This document shows, in pieces, positions 34,155 through 41,516 of a DNA stretch of 64,000 bases. The stretch is from Streptomyces piniterrae (GTDB taxonomy: Bacteria > Actinomycetota > Actinomycetes > Streptomycetales > Streptomycetaceae), in assembly GCF_005048155.1 (NCBI RefSeq), contig NZ_SUMB01000007.1:362490-426489 (forward strand), read 5' to 3'. The notes below the pieces were generated by a model that did no database searches, was not told where the DNA came from, and worked only from the letters and a program-made list of their open reading frames with translations. Each line of letters begins with the position of its first letter. The stretch's first letter is position 1. The position numbers were made by a program, and so were the translations under genes.

Positions 34155-34496
34155 ATGATGGCCTTGTCTCGATCTGACCTGATGCGGCTGCTTCGGTCAC
34201 TGCCTACGGCCGACGGAGTCGAGACGATCAGGGTGCTGTGCGAGCGCATTCTGCAGGAGCTCACCGAGGCCGAGGCCACTGAGGCCATCGGCGCCGCCCC
34301 GGGCGAGCACTCCGACCAGTGCACCACCTGGCGTAACGGGCGCCGGGAGAGGTTGCTGACCACCCAGGCTGGCGACCTCGATCTGAAGATCCCCAACGTG
34401 CGGACCGGGTCGTTCTTCCCCTCGCGGCTGGAGCGGCTCCGACGGATCGACCGGGCTCTAATCGCCGTGGCCATGGAGGCATACGTGCACGGAGTC
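34155..34496 (+). pseudogene. IS256-family (Mutator) transposase, N-terminal fragment
   Basis: MMALSRSDLMRLLRSLPTADG, then VLCERILQELTEAEATEAIGA, TTWRNGRRERLLTTQAGDLDLKIPNVRTGSFFPSRLERLRRIDRALIAVAMEAYVHGV is the conserved IS256 N-terminal region. Homology stops at about 34496, where another short frame (VDAELDAFKESRTLLGMRATF, 34501-34566) takes over. The catalytic DDE residues are all lost. Confidence 0.85.
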
Positions 34497-34632
34497 CTCG
34501 GTAGATGCCGAACTCGACGCGTTCAAAGAGAGCCGGACCTTGCTCGGTATGCGGGCGACATTTTGATGACTTAGCCTTAAAAAGGCGCCTGCTTAGTCGA
34601 TTACTGCTCTAGTGGGAAAGCAGGATCACATC

Positions 34633-34935
34633 ATGTACATGATGCGCGAGGTCTACCAAGCTGAACGCGGGAAGGCGCCGGAGATCGTGGCGGCATTCAA
34701 GACCCTCACCAAGGTCTTTGAAGAGGCCGGGTACGCGAACCGGCGAATCTACGTCGATTACTCCGGTCCCATGGATACGGTCGTCTGCCAATGGGAATTC
34801 GACAGCCTTGACCAGTACTTCACCATGGAGCGAGCGTTCTTCGTGAATCCAGATGAGAACGCCCAATCACTGATCGATACGTTTAACAGCAACGCGGTAT
34901 CCGGCTACAAGGAGATCTACGAGGTCATCCAGTAG
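34633..34935 (+). CDS. Hypothetical protein, dimeric alpha/beta-barrel-like, low GC
   Basis: 100 residues from the ATG at 34633 (AGGA 7 nt upstream); a GTG at 34612 would add seven residues. The sequence MYMMREVYQAERGKAPEIVAAFKTLTKVFEEAGYANRRIYVDYSGPMDTVVCQWEFDSLDQYF resembles ABM/NIPSNAP-type ferredoxin-like domains. G/C content is clearly below the window average and codon use is relaxed, which points to recent acquisition. It appears intact. Confidence 0.65.
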   Translation: MYMMREVYQAERGKAPEIVAAFKTLTKVFEEAGYANRRIYVDYSGPMDTVVCQWEFDSLDQYFTMERAFFVNPDENAQSLIDTFNSNAVSGYKEIYEVIQ

Positions 34936-35084
34936 CGGACCGCTGGGCGACAGAGACCACCGTCACTCGCGCGTTCCCGGGCCACGACCGGCTATACCAC
35001 TCAGCGGGACACCATTTGCGTCGGCGCAGGCTGCCGACTCACGGCCGGTGCGGTGGACTGCACGGCCGCAGAGAACATCGGGCG

Positions 35085-35440
35085 CGCGAGCGCTCGGAGG
35101 AAGCCGATGCCCGGCAAGTACTGATCGAAGAGGTCACACCCACGGGGGTGTGGATCGTGAACCACACCGCAATGCATGTGACCGACTTGGCACTTGAAAG
35201 GGCCTGGGTAGCCGTGTTCGACACGGAGCGTGGCAGACGCTATCGCTGGGGGGGGGGCAGGACTAGTGCGCCCTGAGCCGCTCGTCGCCCCAGGAGCACG
35301 CGCGTGGTTCCCGTTCGTCTGGCTGGAGGGCCCGCTGTCCTTCGGCAGCAGTGGCCCGCCGAAAGACCTGAGCCCCGCAGCGGGCGACATCACCTTTTCG
35401 TTCCAAGACGCCCGTGGCGTCCCGTGGACTTGTATCCCCC
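35085..35440 (+). pseudogene. Frameshifted hypothetical gene, 3' end lost
   Basis: The first frame reads SEEADARQVLIEEVTPTGVWIVNHTAMHVTDLALERAWVAVFDTERGRRYRWGG; after a run of nine G (about 35249-35257) the product continues in another frame as AGLVRPEPLVAPGARAWFPFVWLEGPLSFGSSGPPKDLSPAAGDITFSFQDARGVPWTCIP. It then passes directly into IS5-type transposase sequence. Family not recognised; the style is of a beta-rich accessory protein. Confidence 0.5.
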
Positions 35441-35451
35441 GAACATGCCGA

Positions 35452-35607
35452 CTGAGACGTCGCTACCGGCGCTTCGCCCAGTGGAGTCGGGACCAGGTCT
35501 GGGCCCGACTCCACCGCACCGTCCTCGACGAACTCGGCACCTGCGGTGATCTGGACTGGTCCCGGTGCGCGATCGACTCCGTCAGCCTCCGGGCAGTAAG
35601 GGGGCGG
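35452..35607 (+). pseudogene. IS5-family transposase fragment
   Basis: RRRYRRFAQWSRDQVWARLHRTVLDELGTCGDLDWSRCAIDSVSLRAVRG matches the N-terminal part of IS5/DUF4096-type transposases (…RRWSRDGTWERLHR…, …LDWSRCAIDSVNVRALKGG). It is fused to the end of the previous pseudogene, so the insertion or a later deletion ended that gene. Confidence 0.7.
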
Positions 35608-35666
35608 ATGATCGCACGGTGTTCGAGGTCGGTCTCGGCCTCCCGCAGCCGGCCCGCCCGCCGGGC

Positions 35667-36133
35667 CTAGCGGGCGTATTCCTCCACGTCATGCGCCGCG
35701 TCGGCCGGGGCCTCATCAGCATCCTGACCAGGCGTCACGTCTGTTTGGTCGTGATCCTCGGCGTCCTGGCCAGGCGTCACGTCCGTGTGGTTCTGGCCCT
35801 CGGAGTCCTCGCCGGTGTCACATTCGTATGGTCCGCGTCACCGGTCGTCTGGCCGGACGGCACATCCGTATCCTGCCCGCCCTTGCCAGGCTCATCTCCC
35901 TGCAGAGCCGGAATGCCCGGACGGAGCGTGGGGTTCACACCGTCCTGGGCGCCGGCGTCAGCGTCAGGGAACGTGTAGGGAACCTCCGTGCTCCTGTCAT
36001 AACACGGAAGGGTGTTGGGAAATTTGCACGAAATCTCAGTGCCGAAATAGACGCCCCATTCCAGGCCAAACTTCTGCCACCACGGGGTGTTGACGGAGTC
36101 GGCCGCATGGAGATTACGCTGGTTCTTTGAGTC
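35667..36133 (-). pseudogene. Minus-strand gene with 14-residue repeats, 5'-truncated and frameshifted
   Basis: Reading minus from about 36133: DSKNQRNLHAADSVNTPWWQKFGLEWGVYFGTEISCKFPNTLPCYDRSTEVPYTF, then a Gly/Pro/Asp-rich part, then three 14-residue units HTNVTPGEDSEGQN, HTDVTPGQDAEDHD and QTDVTPGQDADEAP, ending DAAHDVEEYAR and TAG at 35667. One missing base at about 35811-35814 breaks the frame in the first unit. The 5' end is cut where the recombinase fragment begins. Family unknown; it may be a mobile-element protein. Confidence 0.6.
35719..35843. repeat. Three 42-bp tandem repeats (one shortened to 41 bp)
   Basis: Units at 35719-35760, 35761-35802 and 35803-35843 share the core CCAGGCGTCACGTC. 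They encode the 14-residue TDVTPGQDAED repeats on the minus strand. The third unit is one base shorter, which is exactly the frameshift of the pseudogene. Confidence 0.85.
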
Positions 36134-36137
36134 CCCG

Positions 36138-36755
36138 AGGCTGAATGACCGCCACCCGTCCTATGGCTGGTTCCTGGACCAATTCAAGGCGGCGGCCAAG
36201 TCAGCGGGCACGCCACAGTACACGCCGAAGAGCTTCCGACACTTCTTCGTCTCCGAAGCCATCCACGCCGATATCCCGCTGTTCGAGATCGCGGCCTGGG
36301 TGGGGCACCGCACCACCAGGACCACGGAGCCGGTCTATGGCCATCTCGTGCGCAGAGCGATGGATCGAGGGGCCCGGACGGTGCACAATCGCCTTGGGCT
36401 GAAGCTGGAACCCTTCAAGGGCCTCATCGTCCCGCCCCGGCTGACCCCCGGCGAGGGGGCCGCGATGACTGGGGCGATGTGGCCTGGAGCCTGCTCGGTG
36501 GGCCAACGGCTTCCCTATCTGCAGATCGCCGAGCCCGGTGTGGACAAGTCCCAGGTGCAGGGCAGTCGGTCAGCCAGGTCAACCGCTTTGCGGGCAATGG
36601 TGGGGGTGTACTTGGGCAAAATGGGGCGCTGGTCACCATCCGTGGGGACGGCGGCCGCAGGACTCGCTGCGATGACTCCGGCTGCGGCAGTGGACAGCAG
36701 TACAGCGCCAAGGGCTCGTACGCGCATGAAAGGAAACTCCGAGGGCTCGACATAA
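36138..36755 (+). pseudogene. Tyrosine recombinase (integrase), C-terminal fragment
   Basis: RLNDRHPSYGWFLDQFKAAAKSAGTPQYTPKSFRHFFVSEAIHADIPLFEIAAWVGHRTTRTTEPVYGHLVRRAMDRGARTVHNRLG retains the Arg of the HxxR box (preceded by Lys rather than His at the usual place), the GH box and the Tyr nucleophile. The N-terminal arm-binding and first catalytic Arg regions are missing. The frame stays open to 36755, but the last part overlaps a minus-strand gene and is doubtful. It lies about 0.4 kb from the right-edge attachment site. Confidence 0.75.
36515..36727 (-). CDS. Small secreted protein, 70 aa
   Basis: The signal peptide MRVRALGAVLLSTAAAGVIAASPAAAV is followed by a short mature chain TDGDQRPILPKYTPTIARKAVDLADRLPCTWDLSTPGSAICR with two Cys. 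GGAG lies 9 nt before the ATG. It is antisense to the tail of the recombinase frame. Function unknown. Confidence 0.6.
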   Translation of the reverse strand: MRVRALGAVLLSTAAAGVIAASPAAAVPTDGDQRPILPKYTPTIARKAVDLADRLPCTWDLSTPGSAICR

Positions 36756-36900
36756 CGGCTCTTGGGGCGTTCCCCGGCTCCCATTGAGTAGACGCCAGAA
36801 CCGTGCAGTTCACCCAATTGGCACCGCCGATTGCACGACGAGGTTCGTCGTGATCGCGTGTCGACCCGGTGCAGACTTCCGGCCCTGAGAGGCTGCCTTG

Positions 36901-38436
36901 TCAGGGGCGCCCCGACTCGGCCGAAGCGTTCAGGATGTTTACCTTCCGGAACATCGCTGAGGGGCACCCGTGAGACACCGCCGCGATCTGGCCTGGTTGG
37001 GCTTTTCCGCAGTTGAAGGCCCCTCCGAGCACGTAAGTCCGAGGTCCGCCGATGGCCTCCATGGAGCCCCAGAATTCCGGTGTGATTCCCTGGTAGGCAA
37101 CATCCCGGAGCTGTCCGCAAAGGCGCCCGTTGCGGATGGCGTATGCCCTCTGCTGTGTGAACTGGAAGTTGTACCGCTGCATATCGATCGACCAGGAGCG
37201 GTCGCCGACGACATAGATGCCCCGCTCCACCCCGCCGATCAGCTCCTCCGTGGACGGCCCGTCCGGTGCCGGCCGGAGCGAGACGTTCGCCATCCGCTGC
37301 ACCGGCACATGGCCCGGCGAGTCCGCGAACGCGCACCCGTTGGAGCGCGGGAAACCGGTCAACTTCGCGATTCTGCGGTCGAGTTGATAGCCGACCAGGG
37401 TCCCGTCCTTGATCAGGTCCCAGGACTGCGCGGCCACCCCCTCGTCGTCGTAGCCGATCGTCGCCAGCCCGTGCTCGGCGGTGCGGTCGCCCGTCACGTT
37501 CATGATCTCGGAGCCGTAGGCCAGCTTCCCGAGCTGGTCGAAGGTGGCGAACGAGGTGCCGGCGTACGCCGCCTCGTAGCCCAGCGCGCGGTCCAGTTCG
37601 GTGGCGTGGCCGATCGACTCGTGGATCGTCAGCCACAGGTTGGACGGGTCCACGACGAGGTCGTACGTCCCCGGCTCGACGCTCGGCGCGCGCATCTTCT
37701 CGGCGAGCTGGTCGGGGATCCGGGCCAGCTCGCCGTCCCAGTCGTAGCGGCCGTCGGTCAGGTACTCCCAGCCGCGGCCGGCCGGGGGCGCCAGGGTGCG
37801 CATCGAGTCGAACTCGCCGCTCGACGGGTCCACCGCGACCGCCGTCAGGTGGGGATAGAGCCGTACCCGCTGCTGGGTGGTGCTGGTGCCCGCGGTGTCC
37901 GCGTAGAACTTGTTCTCCTGGACGGTGAGCAGCGACGCGTCCGCGTGCGCCACGCCCGGCGCGGCCAGCAGCCGCTCGCTCCACTCCGCGAGCAGCCCGG
38001 TCTTCTCGGCGTCCGGGACCTCGAACGGGTTGATGTCGTACGAGGAGATCCAGGTGCGGTCCGGGTGCGCGGGCTCCGGGGCCAGTTCCACGAGCTCCTC
38101 GGAGCCGGCCGCGTCGATCACCTTCGCGGACAGCTTCGCCATCGCCACGGCCTGGGAAGCCACCCGGGCCGCCGCGTCCATGGTCAGATCCACCCCGGAC
38201 GCGAACCCCCAGGCGCCACCGTGCACCACCCGTACCGCATACCCCAGGTCGGTGGTGTCGGAGGTCCCGGACGTCCGCGCGTCCCGCAGTCGCCAGGAGG
38301 CGCTGCGCACCCGCTCCAGGCGGAAGTCGGCGTGTTCGGCGCCCAGGGCGCGGGCCCGGGCCAGCGCGGCGTCGGCGAGGGCGCCCAACGGCAGCGCCAG
38401 GAACGTCTCGTCAAGGGCATGGGGTGAAGCGGGCAC
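36901..38436 (-). CDS. tldD: TldD metallopeptidase, chimeric C-terminus
   Basis: 511 residues from a GTG at 38436 (GAGGGG 5-6 nt upstream; an ATG at 38460 is possible). The zinc motif HESIGH is at 272-277. Residues 1 to about 423 fit the native Streptomyces TldD. The last 88 residues (from NFQFTQQRAYAIRNGRLCG onward) differ from the displaced native end at 31951-32217 in about 23 of 87 positions and end in ASAESGRP instead of TTQEAGR. The key C-terminal motifs (NCGKAQPGQ, VSHGCPSA) are kept, so the protein is probably active with TldE. Confidence 0.92.
   Translation of the reverse strand: MPASPHALDETFLALPLGALADAALARARALGAEHADFRLERVRSASWRLRDARTSGTSDTTDLGYAVRVVHGGAWGFASGVDLTMDAAARVASQAVAMAKLSAKVIDAAGSEELVELAPEPAHPDRTWISSYDINPFEVPDAEKTGLLAEWSERLLAAPGVAHADASLLTVQENKFYADTAGTSTTQQRVRLYPHLTAVAVDPSSGEFDSMRTLAPPAGRGWEYLTDGRYDWDGELARIPDQLAEKMRAPSVEPGTYDLVVDPSNLWLTIHESIGHATELDRALGYEAAYAGTSFATFDQLGKLAYGSEIMNVTGDRTAEHGLATIGYDDEGVAAQSWDLIKDGTLVGYQLDRRIAKLTGFPRSNGCAFADSPGHVPVQRMANVSLRPAPDGPSTEELIGGVERGIYVVGDRSWSIDMQRYNFQFTQQRAYAIRNGRLCGQLRDVAYQGITPEFWGSMEAIGGPRTYVLGGAFNCGKAQPGQIAAVSHGCPSAMFRKVNILNASAESGRP
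37157..37170. other. Candidate attachment site, right edge
   Basis: GTGAACTGGAAGTT within tldD, at codon about 423. To the right the DNA is native tldD; to the left it is the element-supplied 3' end. It pairs with 32204-32217 (13 of 14 identical). Confidence 0.6.
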
Positions 38437-38753
38437 GGCGTCCCCTCGTCGTCGGCGCATGTCGGCGCATGCATCATGCCTTGTGGTGCCCGCCGGGCCC
38501 AGACGGCACGGGCCGCGGGGCGCGGCGCGCCGGCCCCACGGCGCCGACCAGGGGAAGCCGGAGGAATACGGCGGAATGCGGGGGAGGGCGTGTCGGCCGC
38601 GGCCCGGGGCGGCGGCCGGAAATTCTGTGGGGACCCGACAGTGACCGGCGCGCGTGCCTGTGTGGCCTCGATTCCTCTTCCGGGCCCCGTGACCGATAGT
38701 TTCGTATCGAACGCAGTACGACGGAACGGACAGGAAACGGAAAGGGTGATCTC
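38437..38753. other. Intergenic region between divergent tldD and fabG
   Basis: 317 nt without a gene. A short dyad CGATA-GTTTCG-TATCG (38694-38709) lies 45-60 nt before the fabG start and may be part of its promoter or an operator. The tldD side is very G/C-rich. Confidence 0.4.
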
Positions 38754-39458
38754 TTGAGCCGCTCGGTTCTGGTCACTGGAGGCAACCGCGGCATCGGCCT
38801 CGCCATTGCCCGCGCCTTCGCCGAGGCAGGCGACAAGGTCGCCATCACCTACCGCTCGGGTGAGCCGCCCGCTGGGTTTTTGGCCGTGAAGTGCGACATC
38901 ACGGACGCCGAGCAGGTTGAGCAGGCGTACAAGGAGATCGAGGAGAAGCAGGGCGCGGTCGAGGTGCTGGTGGCCAACGCCGGTGTCACCCGCGACCAGT
39001 TGCTGATGCGGATGTCCGAGGAGGACTTCGCGTCGGTCCTGGAGACCAACCTCACCGGCACGTTCCGGGTGGTCAAGCGCGCCAACCGGGCGATGCTGCG
39101 GGCCCGCAAGGGACGCATCGTGCTGATCTCGTCCGTGGTCGGCCTCATGGGCGCCCCGGGCCAGTCGAACTACGCCGCCTCCAAGGCCGGTCTGGTGGGC
39201 TTCGCCCGCTCGCTCGCCCGGGAGCTGGGCAGCCGTAACATCACCGTCAACGTCGTCGCGCCCGGCTTCGTCGACACCGACATGACCCGTGTGCTCACCG
39301 ACGAGCAGCGGGAGAACATCGTGAAGCAGGTGCCGCTCGCGCGTTACGCGCAGCCCGAGGAGGTCGCCTCCTCGGTCCGCTTCCTGGCCTCCGACGAGGC
39401 CGCGTACATCACTGGAGCCGTCATTCCCGTGGACGGCGGATTGGGCATGGGTCACTGA
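38754..39458 (+). CDS. fabG: 3-oxoacyl-ACP reductase FabG
   Basis: 234 residues from a TTG start preceded by AAGGGTGA. TGGNRGIGLAIARAF (about 8-22) binds NADPH; NAGVTRDQLLMRMSEEDF is the FabG signature; Ser of SSVVGLMGAPGQSNYAASKAG with Tyr and Lys form the triad; ITGAVIPVDGGLGMGH ends the chain. It reduces 3-oxoacyl-ACP in fatty acid elongation. It lies 5 nt upstream of the enoyl reductase gene and is co-transcribed with it. Confidence 0.95.
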   Translation: MSRSVLVTGGNRGIGLAIARAFAEAGDKVAITYRSGEPPAGFLAVKCDITDAEQVEQAYKEIEEKQGAVEVLVANAGVTRDQLLMRMSEEDFASVLETNLTGTFRVVKRANRAMLRARKGRIVLISSVVGLMGAPGQSNYAASKAGLVGFARSLARELGSRNITVNVVAPGFVDTDMTRVLTDEQRENIVKQVPLARYAQPEEVASSVRFLASDEAAYITGAVIPVDGGLGMGH

Positions 39459-39463
39459 GCAGC

Positions 39464-40240
39464 ATGAGTGGAATCCTCGCAGGCAAGCGCATCCTGGTCA
39501 CCGGAGTCCTCACCGAGGGGTCCATCGCCTTCCACACGGCCAAGGTCGCGCAGGAGCAGGGCGCGCAGGTCGTTCTCACCGGCTTCGGGCGGCTCTCGCT
39601 CGTGGAGCGCATCGCCAAGCGGCTGCCCGAGCCGACCGCGGTCATCGAGATGGACGTCACCAACCAGGAGCACCTGGACGGTCTGGCCGCCAAGGTCGGT
39701 GAGTACTTCGGTGACGACGAGGGCATCGACGGCATCGTGCACTCGATCGCCTTCGGCCCGCAGGGCGCCTTCAACTTCCTGGAGGCGGACTGGGCGGACG
39801 TCTCGACCGCGCTGCAGGTCTCCTCGTACTCCCTGAAGTCGCTGACCATGGCGCTGCTGCCGCTGATGGAGAAGCGCGGCGGCGGCTCGGTCGTCGGCAT
39901 CACCTTCGACGGGTCGATCGCCTGGCCGAAGTACGACTGGATGGGCGTCGCCAAGGCCGCCCTGGAGTCCACCGGGCGCTACCTGGCCCGTGACCTGGGC
40001 GGGCGGAACATCCGCGTCAACATGGTCTCGGCCGGCCCGATCAAGTCGATGGCCGCCAAGTCCATCCCGGGCTTCGAGGAGCTGGCGGACGTCTGGAACC
40101 ACCGCGCGCCGATCGGCTGGGACCTGGCCGACCCGGAGCCGGCGGGCCGCGGCGTCGTCGGTCTGCTCTCGGACTTCTTCCCGAAGACGACCGGCGAGAT
40201 CGTGCACGTCGACGGCGGTGTGCACATGATGGGCGCCTGA
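39464..40240 (+). CDS. fabI: Enoyl-ACP reductase (FabI/InhA)
   Basis: 258 residues. LAGKRILVTGVLTEGSIAFHTAKVAQEQGA is the divergent SDR cofactor site of FabI/InhA. The catalytic Tyr-x6-Lys occurs in PKYDWMGVAKAALESTGRYLARDLG. C-terminal KTTGEIVHVDGGVHMMGA is typical. It catalyses the last step of fatty acid elongation; relatives are targets of isoniazid and triclosan. The fabG-fabI pair is the actinobacterial arrangement seen in mycobacteria. Confidence 0.95.
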   Translation: MSGILAGKRILVTGVLTEGSIAFHTAKVAQEQGAQVVLTGFGRLSLVERIAKRLPEPTAVIEMDVTNQEHLDGLAAKVGEYFGDDEGIDGIVHSIAFGPQGAFNFLEADWADVSTALQVSSYSLKSLTMALLPLMEKRGGGSVVGITFDGSIAWPKYDWMGVAKAALESTGRYLARDLGGRNIRVNMVSAGPIKSMAAKSIPGFEELADVWNHRAPIGWDLADPEPAGRGVVGLLSDFFPKTTGEIVHVDGGVHMMGA

Positions 40241-40383
40241 CGCCGATCCCGCATCCGCACTGCCCGTCCCGGTACGCCGGGGCGGGCAGAACGCGTTTTC
40301 GAGTCGAGAGCTGCCGGGCCTCACCACACACTGGATGAGGCGTCCGGGACCCTCCCGGCGCATCGTGGGGAGGAGGTACCGGC

Positions 40384-40740
40384 GTGCCCACATCCCGACG
40401 CCGTACGGCAGCCCTGACGATCACCCTGGCCGCCTTCCTGGGGGTCACCGCACCTGCCGCGCAGGCCGTACCGCCGGCCGCGTCCGACGACCCGCAGGAG
40501 CCGCCACACGCCCAGTGCCGCACCAAGGTCGTGGGCAGCATCGGCACCGCCACCTGCTTCAACCCCAACGGCAACAACAGCAGGGTGCGGCTGCACATAG
40601 AGTGCAAGCGGTGGTACGACCCGGATGTCGACACCGACGCCCGGGGTGTGACCATCGGCCCCGCGCAGCACGCCACCCTCGCCGGCCGCTGCTGGCAGGA
40701 GATCGCGGATCTCTGGGTCAGTCACGCTCCAGGCGGGTGA
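40384..40740 (+). CDS. Small secreted protein, 118 aa
   Basis: GTG with GGAGG upstream. The signal peptide RRRTAALTITLAAFLGVTAPAAQAV is followed by a mature chain with four Cys (CRTK, ATCFNPNG, HIECKRWYD, AGRCWQE), probably two disulphides. No known family. Its 3' end overlaps by 23 nt, tail to tail, the FadR-type gene. Confidence 0.75.
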   Translation: MPTSRRRTAALTITLAAFLGVTAPAAQAVPPAASDDPQEPPHAQCRTKVVGSIGTATCFNPNGNNSRVRLHIECKRWYDPDVDTDARGVTIGPAQHATLAGRCWQEIADLWVSHAPGG

Positions 40741-41401
40741 GCCGGCAGCCGAACGGGTGCGCGCTCGCCTCGGCGGCGGCCAGCTCGCCGTCGCCCGCGC
40801 GGATCGCCTCCACCAGGCGGGCATGGTCCATATGGGCCTCGGGCCGCAGCACCTCACCGACATCGGCCCGCAGGAAGTCGCGGAGCACACCCCCGAGGTC
40901 GGCGTAGATCTCGGCCAGCACCTCGTTGTGCGAGGCCGACACGATCGCCATGTGCAACGTTGCGTCGGCTTCCACGAAAGTTTCCGCAGCCCCCGATTCC
41001 CATGCCTCCTCGCGGCGCTCCAGCAGCGCGTCGATCTGCCGCAGGTCCTGCGCGGTACGCCGCTGCGCCGCGAGCCGGGCGGCCGACGCCTCCAGGGCGC
41101 TGCGCAGCTCGGCGACATGTCCGGGCTCGGCGCCCGCGAAGCGGCGGTTCATCACCCCCGCCAGCTCGCTGGTCGCCACCACATAGGTGCCCGAGCCCTG
41201 CCGGATGTCGAGCAGCCCGTTGTGGGCGAGCGCCCGGACGGCCTCGCGGACGGTGTTGCGGGCCACCCCGAGCTGCTCGACGAGTGCCGGCTCGGTCGGG
41301 ATCCGGGAGCCCACGGGCCATTCGCCGGAGGTGATCTGGGCGCGCAGCTGCGCGATCACCTGGTCGGCCAGCGCGGACCGGCGGGGCGAGGTCAGGGGCA
41401 T
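40718..41401 (-). CDS. FadR/GntR family transcriptional regulator
   Basis: 227 residues. The N-terminal winged helix is LADQVIAQLRAQITSGEWPVGSRIPTEPALVEQLGVARNTVREAVRALAHNGLLDIRQGSGTYVV (about 10-75). The C-terminal FCD-type helical domain carries Asp/His residues for metal and ligand (EADATLHMAIVSASHNEVL, MDHARLVEAIRAGD). It diverges from the MFS gene, which it probably controls. Confidence 0.93.
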   Translation of the reverse strand: MPLTSPRRSALADQVIAQLRAQITSGEWPVGSRIPTEPALVEQLGVARNTVREAVRALAHNGLLDIRQGSGTYVVATSELAGVMNRRFAGAEPGHVAELRSALEASAARLAAQRRTAQDLRQIDALLERREEAWESGAAETFVEADATLHMAIVSASHNEVLAEIYADLGGVLRDFLRADVGEVLRPEAHMDHARLVEAIRAGDGELAAAEASAHPFGCRLTRLERD

Positions 41402-41478
41402 GGCTGAGCTCCGGAGGGGTGGATCGGGCGCGGACCGCTGAGGCTATCGACAGCTCGCGGCACCACGAGCGAACAGGG

Positions 41479-41516
41479 TGGACAGGGATTCATCCCATGA
41501 TTCTATGATGGTGCAC
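41479..41516 (+). promoter_or_regulatory. Promoter of the MFS gene with overlapping operator dyad
   Basis: TGGACA (41479-41484), a 19-bp spacer and TATGAT (41504-41509) precede the ATG at 41517 by 7 nt, so the mRNA is probably leaderless. CCAT-N-AT-NNN-AT-N-ATGG (41495-41511) is a dyad that covers the -10 element and is a candidate site for the divergent FadR-type regulator. Confidence 0.6.

Larger units (their letters stand above)
32204..37170. mobile_element. Degraded integrative element inserted in tldD
   Basis: A segment of about 4.95 kb bounded by a 14-bp near-identical sequence, one edge lying inside the displaced tldD end and the other inside full-length tldD. It contains a truncated tyrosine recombinase, IS256- and IS5-type transposase remnants, several frameshifted genes, two small secreted proteins and one low-GC gene. 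No replication, transfer or excisionase gene is recognisable. The element provides a replacement tldD 3' end, as e14-type prophages do for icd. It is probably no longer mobile. Confidence 0.8.

Noticed and set aside
33839..34474. A 211-codon minus-strand open frame in the island
   Set aside because: It is the antisense shadow of the IS256 transposase fragment.
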